A stretch of DNA of 64,000 nucleotides. Source: Myxococcales bacterium (GTDB lineage Bacteria; Myxococcota_A; Polyangia; Polyangiales; Houyiibacteriaceae). Positions 44,543-54,327 of the stretch are shown piece by piece; positions within the stretch are counted from its first letter, which is position 1; each line of letters begins with the position of its first letter. Under the pieces are notes generated by a model that saw only the letters and a program-made list of their open reading frames with translations, did no database searches and was not told the DNA's origin. The position numbers and the translations under genes were made by a program. Location: assembly GCA_029861865.1 (NCBI GenBank), contig JAOTYL010000003.1, positions 170,695-234,694 of the forward strand. The letters are read 5' to 3'.

Positions 44543-45328
44543 CTATTTGCCCCTGAACTCAGGTTCTCGTTTTTGCAGGACCGCGCTGATGCCTTCCTTG
44601 GCGTCCTCGGTGTTGAGGCTCTGGGCCTGGAACCCCGCTTCCTCGATAGCAGCCTTTCGAATCTCCCAGCCGAGCCCCCGGCGGATCGAGGCCTTCATCG
44701 TCTGCACGGCGAGCGGGGCCGAGGCCGTGATGGCCCGGGCAATTCGAAACGCGGTGGGCAGCACCTCGTCCGCATCGACCGCGTGACTCACCAGCCCGAT
44801 TCGCAACGCCTCGCTGCCCCGGATCAGCGAGCCGGTGAACAGAAGCTCGGCGGCCTGGGCCGGGCCGACCAACCGTGGGAGCAAATAACTGATGCCGAGT
44901 CCAGAATGGATTCCCAAGCGCGCGAAATTAGCGCCGTATTTCGAATCACGGTTGGCGATGCGGATGTCGGCGAGAAGGGCCAGCCCGAAGCCGCCCCCGA
45001 CGGTATGACCGTTGAGCGCTGCGATCACCGGGACTCGGACGTCCAGCACCTGTAGGAAAGGCTCGTACATGGCATAAGACGCCTCCCGAGAAGGCTTGCC
45101 GAGATCGTCACGCTGCAAAGACGAGCGAAGATCGGCCCCCGCGCTGAAGCACCGACCCTTGCCCGTGATGACCAAGCAGCGAATGTCGGCGTCGTTTCGG
45201 GCGACCTCGATCTGTTCCGAAAAGGCGTCGAGCAGCTCGGGGCTCATCGCGTTTCGTTGCTCGGGGCGATTTAGAGTCAGAATCCCGATCCAGTCTGCCG
45301 ATTCGTACTCGACCGCCCGCGTACCCAT
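44543..45328 (-). CDS. Enoyl-CoA hydratase/isomerase family protein
   Basis: 261 residues of crotonase fold: LTLNRPEQRNAMS, the oxyanion-hole segment CFSAGADLRS, and LNGHTVGGGFGLALLADIRIA. Of the two glutamates used by rat hydratase, the second (QAAELLFTG) is present. The first appears replaced around YGANFARLGIHSG, so a hydratase or isomerase using one acid residue is more likely. The substrate is an unknown acyl-CoA. It starts the minus-strand unit that includes the helical-repeat and TPR genes. Confidence 0.9.
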   Translation of the reverse strand: MGTRAVEYESADWIGILTLNRPEQRNAMSPELLDAFSEQIEVARNDADIRCLVITGKGRCFSAGADLRSSLQRDDLGKPSREASYAMYEPFLQVLDVRVPVIAALNGHTVGGGFGLALLADIRIANRDSKYGANFARLGIHSGLGISYLLPRLVGPAQAAELLFTGSLIRGSEALRIGLVSHAVDADEVLPTAFRIARAITASAPLAVQTMKASIRRGLGWEIRKAAIEEAGFQAQSLNTEDAKEGISAVLQKREPEFRGK

Positions 45329-45423
45329 GGTCCGCCGACTCTAGCGGCCACGGGGCCCGCGGCAACCTCGGATTCTTCGCCGTTTTCTTGCCCCCCGAGA
45401 GCCCTCCGGGTTAGCCGGATCCT

Positions 45424-46212
45424 ATGCAGGGAACCAAGGTCGTTCGCCCGTTTCCATTCTTCCGCGCTGGGGCCCGGGCGAGTCAGCCGCAACTGGCAAA
45501 GCCGATTCTGGTGTTGGAGGACGTGTACAAGTTCTTCCGACCGGACGAGCCGACGCTGCGCGGCGTCAATCTCAAGGTCGAGCGAGGAGAGTTCGCATTC
45601 ATCACGGGCCCGAGCGGCGCGGGGAAGAGCACGCTGCTCAAGCTTCTCTACCGGGAGCTCATGGTCGACGAGGGACGAGTGCTCTTCTGCGGTCGCGACA
45701 TCGGTCGGCTCACCGACAAATCGATTCCTTTTCTACGGCGCAACCTCGGGATCGTCTTTCAGGATTTCAGGATCATCGATCACTGGACGGTGTTCGAGAA
45801 CATTGCCGTCGCCCTGGAGATCCTCTCGATGCCACAACGGCTAATTCGTTCACGTGTTGCCGAGGCGCTCGAGCGCGTGGGACTGAACGGGCGGGGCGAC
45901 GAGCAAACCAGCAACCTTTCCGGGGGCGAGAAACAGCGCGTCGCAGTCGCGCGCGCGATCGTGCCAGAGCCCGCACTGATTCTGGCAGACGAGCCGACCG
46001 GGAACCTCGATCCGCACCTCGCGATCGACATCCTCACCCTCTTCGAGGAGATCAACTCGACCGGGACGACCGTATTGTTCGCGACACACGACCACTCGCT
46101 GATTTCCAAGCGCGATCATCGGCTCATCTCAATCGACGAAGGTCGTGTCGTCGAGGCACGACAGGGGCTCAAGGACTGGCCGGGCAGTGGCATTCACACG
46201 CTTGTGGGGTGA
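45424..46212 (+). CDS. ftsE: Cell division ABC ATPase FtsE
   Basis: 262 residues. The ABC motifs are GPSGAGKSTLL (Walker A), LSGGEKQRVAVARA (signature), LADEPTGNLD (Walker B) and ATHDH (switch). FtsE pairs with FtsX at the division site and drives the periplasmic hydrolase regulator. It carries an N-terminal extension of about 25 residues (GTKVVRPFPFFRAGA) compared with short FtsE proteins; an internal start cannot be excluded. ftsX follows 4 bases downstream. Confidence 0.95.
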   Translation: MQGTKVVRPFPFFRAGARASQPQLAKPILVLEDVYKFFRPDEPTLRGVNLKVERGEFAFITGPSGAGKSTLLKLLYRELMVDEGRVLFCGRDIGRLTDKSIPFLRRNLGIVFQDFRIIDHWTVFENIAVALEILSMPQRLIRSRVAEALERVGLNGRGDEQTSNLSGGEKQRVAVARAIVPEPALILADEPTGNLDPHLAIDILTLFEEINSTGTTVLFATHDHSLISKRDHRLISIDEGRVVEARQGLKDWPGSGIHTLVG

Positions 46213-46216
46213 AACG

Positions 46217-47098
46217 ATGGACGTGAAGAGCGCAATGACGCGTGCGAGGCGTGGGCTCCGCGAGGAGCGCCGACTCTATGTCGTCGCCGTCTCGAGCTTG
46301 GCAGTCGCCTTCCTGTGTCTCGGGGCGACGCTTCTCGGGGTCACCAATCTCGATGCGGCCGCCGATCGATGGGGTCAGAGCGGTCGCATCACCTTGTTCC
46401 TCAAGGATGACGCCGACCCGCAAGACGTCGCGCAGCTTCGTGTCGTGCTCGAGGGGCTGAGCGATGTGCGCGAGGTTGCCCACGTGACGCCGGAGCAGGC
46501 AAAGGCGTCCTTCCTCGAAGAGGCCGATGTCGGCGCAGACCTCAGCGCGCTCCCGAAGGAAGTGTTTCCGGCATCGCTCGAGGTGAGCCTCGTCAATGGG
46601 GTAACCCGGGAGCGAAGCGAGTCCATCGCGACGCGGCTAGGCCAATTCCGAGCGGTGAGCGATGTCGAAAGCTACGGCAGCTGGTTCCAAAAGCTCGACC
46701 ACCTGTTATGGGGGGCCCGCATGCTCGCTGCGGGGCTGGCATTGCTCGTCATGTTCTGCGTGATCGCGGTCATCGGAAACACGATCCGCCTTGCGGTGGC
46801 GCGTCGCCGTCAGGAGATCCAAGTGATGAAGCTCTGTGGGGCGACCAATGGCTTTGTGCGGGGGCCATTCGTGCTCGAGGGCATGTTTCAAGGCTTTGCC
46901 TCCGCATTGTTGGCGGTTTTGGCGTTGCTGGCGGGGTACCTGTCTCTCCACGAATCGGTCGACTCGACGCTGGCGGCCTTGACGGGAAGCCGCGTGGTCT
47001 TTCTCGGCGTGTGGACTTGGCTGTTGCTGCTCACCGGCGGCGCGCTGATCGGGGCGATCGGCAGTGCCTTGTCGGTGCGGCGCTACCTTTCGGTGTGA
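46217..47098 (+). CDS. ftsX: Cell division protein FtsX
   Basis: 293 residues from the ATG at 46217. TM1 (about 22-45) is followed by an extracellular domain with ITLFLKDDADPQDVAQL and FQKLDHLLWGARML leading to TM2. TM3 and TM4 close the protein (LLLLTGGALIGAIGSALSVRR). This matches FtsX, whose extracytoplasmic loop binds EnvC or PcsB-like proteins. The M23-like gene after it is the probable partner. The three genes are tightly packed. Confidence 0.93.
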   Translation: MDVKSAMTRARRGLREERRLYVVAVSSLAVAFLCLGATLLGVTNLDAAADRWGQSGRITLFLKDDADPQDVAQLRVVLEGLSDVREVAHVTPEQAKASFLEEADVGADLSALPKEVFPASLEVSLVNGVTRERSESIATRLGQFRAVSDVESYGSWFQKLDHLLWGARMLAAGLALLVMFCVIAVIGNTIRLAVARRRQEIQVMKLCGATNGFVRGPFVLEGMFQGFASALLAVLALLAGYLSLHESVDSTLAALTGSRVVFLGVWTWLLLLTGGALIGAIGSALSVRRYLSV

Positions 47099-47099
47099 C

Positions 47100-48083
47100 A
47101 TGAAAATCGCGAGTCGATTCTGGGTTTTGATCGCAGCAGTGCTGACCGCCACGACGGCTGGCGCGGAGCCCGAGCCTGGGGTCGCCGAGCTCACCGACGT
47201 AGCCTCGATCGAGGGCGCGATCGCTGAACGGCTCGCTCGGATCGAGCACGCCCAAACCCGGCAGGCGCAGATCGACACCGAGATCTCGGGACTCCAGAGC
47301 CAGCGCGGCGAGGCGGAGGGTCGCTTGCACGAGCGGGCTCGCGCTCTTTATCGGGTGCGGCGGGCCGGCATGTTGCCGGTGGCGGGGGGCTTCGATGCGC
47401 TGATGCAGCATCTCGCGAGGGTTCAGCGGCTCTCGAGGATGGTCAAAGCCGACCTCGAGACAATGGAGTTTTTGGAAGAACGCGGCGCGGCGCTTCGGGT
47501 CGAAAAAAAGGACCTCGCTGACGAGCTCGAGCAGACGCAGGTCATGTTGCGCGCGCTCGAAGCGAAGAAAGAGGAGCTCGAGCACAGCCAACGAAGCGCT
47601 TCGCTCTTTCAGGAGACGCTCAGCGGCCAGCGTTCCGAGCCGCCCCCCGAAGAGACACTTTCCTATGGGCGAATTCGGGTCTCGGGCGACATGGACGACC
47701 TCGGCGACGGCTTTGCGCAAATGCGGGGCGAGCTCGCCTTACCGGTACAAGGTTCCCTGCGGGTCGGCGATGCAGAGCGGGAAGGGGCGCCGGGATTGGA
47801 GTTCTACGGACGTCCGGGCGGGCCCGTGTATTCAGCCGCAGATGGCCGTGTGGCGTTTTCGCAGAACTACGGCGCGTACGGCTTGATGGTGATCCTCGAC
47901 CACGGCAACAGCTTCTACACCGTGTACGGAGGCCTCGGGCACAGCGATGTCCAAGTGGGCGACTGGGTCGGAATGAGCACGCGGGTAGGGACGCTCAATG
48001 CAACCGGGCCCGATGCGATCTTGTTCTTCGAGGTGCGACGCGGAACGAAGAACCTAGACGCGCGAAGTTGGCTCGGCCTGTAG
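47100..48083 (+). CDS. envC: EnvC-like M23-domain protein with degenerate active site
   Basis: 327 residues from the ATG at 47100, one base after the ftsX stop codon. The signal peptide ends TTAGAEP. Residues about 40-200 form a long coiled coil. The C-terminal LytM/M23 domain starts near 225 (RPGGPVYSAADGRVAFSQNYGAYGL). The HxxxD and HxH zinc ligands are missing: LEFYGRPG stands where HxGxD is expected, YGGLGHS where YxHL is expected, and FFEVR lacks the preceding HLH. This is as in E. coli EnvC, which activates amidases rather than cutting peptidoglycan. It is thus the FtsEX-linked activator. Confidence 0.9.
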   Translation: MKIASRFWVLIAAVLTATTAGAEPEPGVAELTDVASIEGAIAERLARIEHAQTRQAQIDTEISGLQSQRGEAEGRLHERARALYRVRRAGMLPVAGGFDALMQHLARVQRLSRMVKADLETMEFLEERGAALRVEKKDLADELEQTQVMLRALEAKKEELEHSQRSASLFQETLSGQRSEPPPEETLSYGRIRVSGDMDDLGDGFAQMRGELALPVQGSLRVGDAEREGAPGLEFYGRPGGPVYSAADGRVAFSQNYGAYGLMVILDHGNSFYTVYGGLGHSDVQVGDWVGMSTRVGTLNATGPDAILFFEVRRGTKNLDARSWLGL

Positions 48084-48100
48084 CAGCGTCGATCGGTGCC

Positions 48101-48257
48101 CCGGTCCGCGGCACAGGCGCGCCCTCGCCCGCTCAGACATCCTCGGCGGGGATGCTCGGAAGCGATTTCGACGCTCTCTCGGGCGGGCACCTAGGCCCGA
48201 TGGGTTGACGCCTGCGGAACTCGCGTTCGAGGACATGCGTGCTGCCGCGACCCGAAG
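48101..48257 (+). repeat. Dispersed repeat unit B (copy 2)
   Basis: Starting near 48101, the segment matches the reversed element at 38361-38525: 48120-48164 (40 of 45) and 48199-48238 (39 of 40), separated by a diverged centre. The terminal inverted repeat is weaker here (GGTCCGCGGCAC against GTGCTGCCGCGACC). It lies in the non-coding gap between envC and the cytochrome gene, oriented opposite to the copy at 38361. Confidence 0.65.
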
Positions 48258-48320
48258 CACCTTCTCCTCGAGAACAGTGGCAGGTTCAGTGCCAGTGTCA
48301 GCGTCAGTGCCAGCGTCAGT
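48258..48320 (+). repeat. Dispersed repeat unit A (copy 2)
   Basis: CACCTTCTCCTCGA...AGTGCCAGCGTCAGT repeats the 38283-38339 unit in the same orientation. It is followed within 2 bases by the terminator-like palindrome at 48322. The internal part carries GTCAGTG-type short direct repeats (for example CAGTGCCAGTGTCAGCGTCAG), which may have expanded by slippage. Confidence 0.6.
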
Positions 48321-48321
48321 A

Positions 48322-48342
48322 AAAAGGGGACCGTCCCCTTTT
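48322..48342 (-). terminator. Palindrome with T-tract, likely terminator of the cytochrome gene
   Basis: AAAAGGGGAC and GTCCCCTTTT form perfect 10-base arms around a single C, directly downstream of the minus-strand stop codon at 48343-48345. On the minus strand the stem is followed by T-rich sequence, giving a rho-independent terminator. The exact form also resembles REP-like palindromes. Confidence 0.6.
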
Positions 48343-48702
48343 CTATTTGTTCAGGGTCACCGCTTGGAAGCGTGCGGTAAAGGCCAACAGGTCGTCGAGC
48401 TCGGTCTTGCTGATCTTGCTCTCATCGAAGGCAGGCATGTCGTCGCCCCCATTGCGGACGCGCCAGCGCATCTGCGCCTGCGTGAGCTTGGCATCGACGA
48501 TCTCCGGGCCATCGCCCTCCATGCCGTTCGGGTGACAGCCTTCGCAAAATGTCTCGTAAACCGGCGCGCCCGCGGCTGCGTTGCTCGATACGAGCGGGTA
48601 GTCGAAGTCCTCGACGTTCAACGCCGTGGTTCCACCCTTCGAGCACGCGAACGCAAACGCCAACATGCCGATCGTTAGACTCAAGACCAGTGTTTTCCCC
48701 AT
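48343..48702 (-). CDS. c-type cytochrome domain lipoprotein
   Basis: 119 residues. The signal peptide ends AFAFAC, so Cys20 would be lipidated. A single heme site CEGCH at 53-57 is followed by GMEGDGPEIV and by GGDDMPAF, whose Met is the probable distal axial ligand. This is a small class I cytochrome, anchored in the outer or inner membrane on the periplasmic side. It would carry electrons to or from an unknown oxidoreductase. No other heme genes are adjacent, and the nearest cytochrome is at 50703. Confidence 0.88.
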   Translation of the reverse strand: MGKTLVLSLTIGMLAFAFACSKGGTTALNVEDFDYPLVSSNAAAGAPVYETFCEGCHPNGMEGDGPEIVDAKLTQAQMRWRVRNGGDDMPAFDESKISKTELDDLLAFTARFQAVTLNK

Positions 48703-48726
48703 GTCGATTCCTCTCCCCCGGGCTGG

Positions 48727-50502
48727 CTACCTCGACCGCGCCCCTTCCTTATCTTTGCGGCGCAACACTAGCAGCTTTTCGCGCTGGACCCGAAAAGCTT
48801 CGCTCTCGTCGTGCACGACGTCGCTATGGCAGGAGGCCTTGGGCTTCCCGCCGACGGCGTCTCGTGTCTTGCTGGCAAGCTGGTGGATCTCCGCGGGTGA
48901 AAGGTGACCCCGCGTCCGCAACACCTCTTGCTGCTCGGGGGTGAGCGCGGGCGATTTGACGGCGCGTTCCCTCGCGAACCCGTCGGCCTTCCCCGACTCG
49001 AATTCGACGATCTCCTTCGAGATGCGGACCGAGCACCAATCATGCCCGCACATGGCGCAAAAATCGGTGTCGACGTCCAAGTCCTCGTCGTGAAGCGCGC
49101 GGGCGGTATCGGTGTCGAAGGCGAGCTCGAAGTGTTTGTCCCAGTTGAGGGCGGCCCGTGCCCGCGTGAGGTCGTCGTCCCAGTCTCGCGCGCCCGGAAT
49201 CCCGAGCGCCACGTCAGCAGCATGGGCCGCGATCTTGTAGGCGATGCACCCCTCCTTGACGTCGCCTTTCTTGGGCAGGCCGAGGTGCTCTTTCGGGGTC
49301 ACATAGCAGAGCATCGCTGCGCCGTGGTACCCTGCCGATGTCGCTCCGATGGCGCTCGTGATGTGGTCGTAACCGGGGAAGACATCCGTAACCAACGGCC
49401 CGAGCACATAGAAGGGCGCGCCATGACAAAGTCGTCGCTGGAGCTTCATGTTGTACTCGATCTGATCGAGCGGGACGTGGCCTGGGCCTTCGACCATCAC
49501 CTGACAGCCCTTTCGCCATGCGCGTTCGGTCAGCTCGGCAAGTCGGTCGAGCTCCTCGAGCTGCGCAGGGTCGGTCGCGTCGGCAAGGCCTCCGGGGCGT
49601 AGGCCGTCCCCCAGCGAAAAGGAGACATCGTACTCGCGCATGACATCGCAAATCGCCTCGAAATGCGTGTACGTCGGGTTTTCCTGGCCGTGATGCAGCA
49701 TCCATTTGGCGAGCAGCGAGCCGCCTCGGGACACGATGCCGATGAGGCGCTTTCGGATGAGTGGCAGGTGCGCGCGGGCGACCCCAGCGTGGATCGTGAA
49801 ATAGTCTACCCCTTGCTCGGCCTGATCCCGGAGCGTATCCAGAATGACGTCGACGGAGAGCTCTTCGATGCTCCGACCGATGATCATGGAGTAGATCGGC
49901 ACCGTTCCGATCGGCACTCGCGCGTTTCGGAGGATCGCCTCGCGCGTGGCATCGAGGTCGCCTCCGGTCGAGAGGTCCATGACGGTATCGGCACCCCAGC
50001 GTTCGGCCCATCGTAGCTTTTCGACCTCTTCATCCGTCCCTGAGGACACCGGAGAGGCGCCCATGTTGGCGTTGATCTTGGTGAGGCCTGCCCGGCCGAT
50101 ACACATCGGGTCGAGCTGGTAGCCGAGGTGCACGACGTTGGCGGGAATGATCATCCGCCCGGCGGCAACCTCGTCGCGAACCTGCGCTGCGGTCAGATGC
50201 GCCTCGCGTTGTGCAACCCGCTTCATCGCGGGCGTGACGATCCCGAGTCGCGCATGGTCGAGCTGCGTGACCGGCTTGAATCCGTCTGGGGCACGCCAGC
50301 TGCCATTGTCGAACGTCCAGTCCTCGGGCATGAAGTCCCAAGCGGTCTTGTCGCTCGGTTGCGGCATGCCCGGCGTGTCGGGCGACGAAAATGCTCTTGG
50401 TCCACCGATGTCGGCCGCATTTGCGAATGAGCCGGGCGTCGTGCCCGCGCTGGTGCTCGACGGGTTCTGAGCGCCTCGGAAGGGGATTTGGAAATCGGTC
50501 AT
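48727..50502 (-). CDS. thiC: Phosphomethylpyrimidine synthase
   Basis: 591 residues. The family is clear from [42 protein letters not shown], and [21 protein letters not shown], and the C-terminal cluster motif CAMCGHDWC (Cys-x2-Cys-x4-Cys). ThiC is a radical SAM enzyme that rearranges aminoimidazole ribotide to the pyrimidine phosphate of thiamine. A GAGGAG ribosome site lies 5 bases upstream. It is preceded by a TPP riboswitch at 50537-50606. Confidence 0.97.
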   Translation of the reverse strand: MTDFQIPFRGAQNPSSTSAGTTPGSFANAADIGGPRAFSSPDTPGMPQPSDKTAWDFMPEDWTFDNGSWRAPDGFKPVTQLDHARLGIVTPAMKRVAQREAHLTAAQVRDEVAAGRMIIPANVVHLGYQLDPMCIGRAGLTKINANMGASPVSSGTDEEVEKLRWAERWGADTVMDLSTGGDLDATREAILRNARVPIGTVPIYSMIIGRSIEELSVDVILDTLRDQAEQGVDYFTIHAGVARAHLPLIRKRLIGIVSRGGSLLAKWMLHHGQENPTYTHFEAICDVMREYDVSFSLGDGLRPGGLADATDPAQLEELDRLAELTERAWRKGCQVMVEGPGHVPLDQIEYNMKLQRRLCHGAPFYVLGPLVTDVFPGYDHITSAIGATSAGYHGAAMLCYVTPKEHLGLPKKGDVKEGCIAYKIAAHAADVALGIPGARDWDDDLTRARAALNWDKHFELAFDTDTARALHDEDLDVDTDFCAMCGHDWCSVRISKEIVEFESGKADGFARERAVKSPALTPEQQEVLRTRGHLSPAEIHQLASKTRDAVGGKPKASCHSDVVHDESEAFRVQREKLLVLRRKDKEGARSR

Positions 50503-50536
50503 TCAACTCCTCACCGCGGGGAAGGAGCCAAAGGTC

Positions 50537-50606
50537 GCTTCCCTACGCCGGTGCAAACCGGATCAGGTTCGACGGGTACCTCTCAGCCATCTTGGGCGCC
50601 CCGAGC
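50537..50606 (-). promoter_or_regulatory. TPP (thiamine pyrophosphate) riboswitch upstream of thiC
   Basis: On the minus strand the leader carries the conserved THI-box parts in order: CTGAGAGG with ACCC, then GAACCTGATCCGG, then CACCGGCGTAGGGAAGCG. This is the aptamer of the thiamine-pyrophosphate riboswitch. Between it and the ATG, a CTCCTT segment could pair with the GAGGAG ribosome site, so translational control is plausible. Confidence 0.9.
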
Positions 50607-50702
50607 GAATGGCAAGGCTAGCGCCGTCGTGTTTCATATGCCAGGGGTTTCGACGACTTCGAATGCTTGGAGGCGGGCGACGTTTTCGGCTACAGAATAA
50701 GT

Positions 50703-51797
50703 ATGGGGTGCAGGCGTTATTGGGGTTGCATCGTCGTGGTCCTGTGGATGGGGTGCGGCAGTGAAGGCGCGCGCAGTGGACCCGCGCTCGAGCCCCGCCC
50801 CGAATCGCAAACGTGCCTCGCCCTTTCATCCGAGATGCCCCGACTGCTCTCCGAAACGGGGTGCTTCGCGGATTTGCAGGAGCTCGAGCCGGGACCCGAT
50901 CTCATCCCGTACGAGGTCAACTCGGCCCTCTGGACCGATGGGGCGTTCAAGCCTCGGTACATGGTGGTGCCGCCGTCGTCGCAGATCGCGATTCGAAATG
51001 ACGGCACCTGGGAGTTCCCCGAGGGAAGCATTCTCATCAAGATGTTCGGGTTCGAATTCGAGGCTGGCAACCCGACCAGTCGTCGTGCGGTGGAAACCCG
51101 GTTCATGGTGCTCCGAGACGGGGAGTGGAAGTTCACCACCTATCGCTGGAATGAAGAAGGGACCGACGGGGAGAGGTTAGACGACGAGCTTCTCACGGTG
51201 ACCTATACGCTCGACGACCACGGTGAGCTGAGGGACCTCGACTACCTTTTCCCCGACCAGGATGCCTGCATCACCTGTCATGGTGCCGGGGTTAGTCGAG
51301 TCCTTGGCCCGAAAACGGCGCAGCTCAATCGCGACCACGACTACGATGGGCTCCTCGAGAATCAGCTGCTGGCCATGGCGGGGATCGGCCTTTTCACCAC
51401 GGACACCGAGATCGACCCAAGCGCGCTTCCCCGCATGGCGAATCCACAGAAGCTCCAGGGCTCACTCGAGGACCAGGCCCGCGCATACTTCGACGCGAAC
51501 TGTGCGCACTGCCATCAACCGGCTGGATGGGCGTCGGAGAGTAGCGACCTCGATCTTCGATACGAAACGCCCCTCGGGAGCACGAGGCTTTGCGACCCGA
51601 TGCAGTTCCCCGGCTGGGAAGGCGTTCCCCGCATTGCGCCAGGCAATCCTGCGGACTCCGGTGTGCTGCAGCGCTTCCGTCTCGACGACGACCTCGACGA
51701 CGCTCTTCGAATGCCGTCGCTCGGCAGCTCGACTGTCGACCCGTCCGGCGCGCGGCTGATCTCCGACTGGATTGAGCAGCTCGATACCTGTCCGTAG
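50703..51797 (+). CDS. Diheme c-type cytochrome, SO2930-like family
   Basis: 364 residues from the ATG at 50703. A lipoprotein signal ends LWMGC (Cys18). The N-terminal half has [14 protein letters not shown]...[19 protein letters not shown], the mark of SO2930-type diheme cytochromes. Heme motifs are CITCH ([12 protein letters not shown]) and CAHCH ([13 protein letters not shown]). It is a periplasmic electron carrier or oxidase of unknown partner. It is transcribed away from the thiC riboswitch region. Confidence 0.87.
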   Translation: MGCRRYWGCIVVVLWMGCGSEGARSGPALEPRPESQTCLALSSEMPRLLSETGCFADLQELEPGPDLIPYEVNSALWTDGAFKPRYMVVPPSSQIAIRNDGTWEFPEGSILIKMFGFEFEAGNPTSRRAVETRFMVLRDGEWKFTTYRWNEEGTDGERLDDELLTVTYTLDDHGELRDLDYLFPDQDACITCHGAGVSRVLGPKTAQLNRDHDYDGLLENQLLAMAGIGLFTTDTEIDPSALPRMANPQKLQGSLEDQARAYFDANCAHCHQPAGWASESSDLDLRYETPLGSTRLCDPMQFPGWEGVPRIAPGNPADSGVLQRFRLDDDLDDALRMPSLGSSTVDPSGARLISDWIEQLDTCP

Positions 51798-51822
51798 ATC
51801 GCAGCCGCTTCGCGGGCATGCT

Positions 51823-54282
51823 ATGGCAGGCGCGATGACGCGCTACGACCCTGCGGCGATAGAGCCCAAGTGGCAGGCCTACTGGGACGAACACGACACC
51901 TTTCGAACGCCGGAGGGGACCAACGCGCCCAAGAGTTACATCCTCGACATGTTTCCGTATCCTTCGGGGTCCGGGCTCCATGTCGGCCACCCGGAGGGCT
52001 ACACGGCGACCGACATCGTTTCGCGTTACCGTCGGGCCAAGGGCTTCGCAGTATTGCATCCGATGGGCTGGGACGCGTTTGGGTTGCCGGCCGAGCAGCA
52101 CGCGATTGCGACGGGGACACACCCGCGGGAGACCACCGCTCAAAACATCGAGACCTTCAAGCGTCAGTTGAAGATGCTCGGCTTCAGCTACGACTGGGAC
52201 CGCGAGATCGACACGACTTCTCCGAGCTACGTACGATGGACTCAGTGGATTTTCCTCAAGCTTTTCGAGAGCGGCCTTGCATATCAAAACGAAGTCCCCG
52301 TCAACTGGTGCCCGGCGCTCGGGACCGTGCTGGCGAACGAAGAGGTCATCAACGGCGTGAGCGAGCGGGGAGGGCACCCAGTGCAGCGTGTTCCGCTTCG
52401 ACAATGGGTGCTCAAGATCACTGCGTATGCTGACCGGCTTCTCGAGGACCTCGAGCTCGTCGACTGGCCGAACAGCACGCGCATCATGCAGCAAGAGTGG
52501 ATCGGACGCTCCGAAGGCGCCGAGGTGCAGTTTCGGGTGGCCGGTCACGACGCCGTCATCGACATCTTCACCACGCGACCCGACACGCTTTTCGGGGCGA
52601 CGTTCATGGTACTCGCGCCGGAACATCCTCTGGTCGAAGTGATCACGACCCAAGAGCGGAAGTCCGAAGTAGAGGCTTATGTGGAGCAGGCTCGAAACAA
52701 GAGCGAGCGCGATCGACAGGCCAACAAGGACAAGACGGGCGTCTTCACCGGCGGATTCGCGATCAATCCCGTCAACGACGAAAAGGTGCCGATCTACATC
52801 GCCGACTATGTCCTGTGGGGGTACGGCACGGGCGCGATCATGGCGGTGCCGGCACACGATGAGCGCGACTTCGATTTCGCGACAGCGCACGACATTCCGA
52901 TCATCGAGGTCGTCAGCACGAGCGGCCAACCGAGCCGCAAGCCCCTCGAGGAAGCGATGATTGCCCCTGGCATTGCCGTCAACTCGGGCAAGTACGATGG
53001 CCTCGAGACCGCTGACTTCAAGAAGCGCGTGACCGAGGACCTCGAGGCTGCCGGCAAAGGGATTGCGCGCGTCGAGTACAAGCTTCGCGACTGGGTCTTC
53101 TCCCGGCAGCGCTACTGGGGCGAGCCGATCCCGATCTACTTTCCCGTCGAAACCAAGGGAGACCCCCGGGCGGGAGCCGAGTTCATTATTCGCTACGACC
53201 GACCGATCGCGCTCGAGGAAAGCGAGCTCCCTTTGCAACTCCCGGAGCTCGAAGACTACAGACCTGGAGACGATCCCGCGGGGGTGTTGGCGCGGGCGGC
53301 CGATTGGAGGTTCTTCGAACGCGATGGCAAGTGGTACGCGCGGGAGACCAATACGATGCCGCAGTGGGCCGGGTCCTGCTGGTACTACTTGCGCTTCCTC
53401 GATCCGAGCAATGCCGATGCGTTGTGCTCACCGAAGGCCGCTAAGCGCTGGCTGCCGGTGGATCTCTATGTCGGCGGCGCTGAGCACGCGGTCTTGCATC
53501 TGCTTTATGCCCGGTTCTGGCACAAGGTGCTCTATGACGCGGGCGTCGTGCCGGTGAAGGAGCCTTTCGCAAAGCTCATTCATCAAGGAATGATCCTAGG
53601 CGAGGGCGGCCAAAAGATGAGCAAGTCTCGGGGCAATGTCGTCAATCCCGACGACATCGTCGCTGAATTCGGCGCCGACGCGATGCGCGTGTACGAAATG
53701 TTCATGGGGCCGCTCGAGGCGACCAAACCCTGGAACACGAGCTCGATCGCTGGCGTGCGCCGGTTTCTCGATCGTGTGTACGCAGTTGCTCTGCGAGCGG
53801 AGTCGAAGATTCAGCCCGATGACGCCACCACACGACTCTTGCACCGGACGATCCGCAAGGTCACCGAAGACATCGAGGCCATGCGTTTCAACACGGCGAT
53901 CAGCGCGATGATGGTGCTCTCGAATGAGCTCACCAAGCTAGAGGCCGTTCCCGCCGAGGCCGCCGGGGTTCTCACCCAGCTCCTCCACCCGTTCGCCCCC
54001 CACCTCGGCGAAGAGCTCTGGGAAACCCTCGGTCACGCACCAAGCATTCAAGCCGAGCCGTGGCCCGCCTTCGACCCAGCCCTTTGCGAGGAAGACCAAG
54101 TCGAAGTCCCGGTTCAAATCAACGGCAAGGTACGCGGCCGAATCACGCTCCCTAAGGACGCCACTCAAGACCAAGCCGTCGCGGCTGCCCACGAAGTTCC
54201 CAACATCGCTTCGCAGCTAGAGGGCAAGACTCTCCGCAAGACCATCTGGGTCCCCAACAAGATCTTGAACCTCATCGCGTGA
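51823..54282 (+). CDS. leuS: Leucyl-tRNA synthetase
   Basis: 819 residues from the ATG at 51823; an ATG at 51835 is also plausible. The class I signatures are HVGH ([15 protein letters not shown]) and KMSKS ([12 protein letters not shown]). The CP1 editing domain is present between them ([21 protein letters not shown]). The anticodon-binding helical domain and the C-terminal VQINGKVRG segment complete the protein. It charges tRNA-Leu and removes mis-activated amino acids. Confidence 0.96.
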   Translation: MAGAMTRYDPAAIEPKWQAYWDEHDTFRTPEGTNAPKSYILDMFPYPSGSGLHVGHPEGYTATDIVSRYRRAKGFAVLHPMGWDAFGLPAEQHAIATGTHPRETTAQNIETFKRQLKMLGFSYDWDREIDTTSPSYVRWTQWIFLKLFESGLAYQNEVPVNWCPALGTVLANEEVINGVSERGGHPVQRVPLRQWVLKITAYADRLLEDLELVDWPNSTRIMQQEWIGRSEGAEVQFRVAGHDAVIDIFTTRPDTLFGATFMVLAPEHPLVEVITTQERKSEVEAYVEQARNKSERDRQANKDKTGVFTGGFAINPVNDEKVPIYIADYVLWGYGTGAIMAVPAHDERDFDFATAHDIPIIEVVSTSGQPSRKPLEEAMIAPGIAVNSGKYDGLETADFKKRVTEDLEAAGKGIARVEYKLRDWVFSRQRYWGEPIPIYFPVETKGDPRAGAEFIIRYDRPIALEESELPLQLPELEDYRPGDDPAGVLARAADWRFFERDGKWYARETNTMPQWAGSCWYYLRFLDPSNADALCSPKAAKRWLPVDLYVGGAEHAVLHLLYARFWHKVLYDAGVVPVKEPFAKLIHQGMILGEGGQKMSKSRGNVVNPDDIVAEFGADAMRVYEMFMGPLEATKPWNTSSIAGVRRFLDRVYAVALRAESKIQPDDATTRLLHRTIRKVTEDIEAMRFNTAISAMMVLSNELTKLEAVPAEAAGVLTQLLHPFAPHLGEELWETLGHAPSIQAEPWPAFDPALCEEDQVEVPVQINGKVRGRITLPKDATQDQAVAAAHEVPNIASQLEGKTLRKTIWVPNKILNLIA

Positions 54283-54327
54283 GGGTTTAAGAGAGTTCCT
54301 CGGCAGCGCCGTAGGTTCACCTGCCGG

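Noticed and set aside
48322..48342. AAAAGGGGAC palindrome as an insertion-sequence end
   Set aside because: No transposase or second end is present, so terminator (or REP-like palindrome) fits better.
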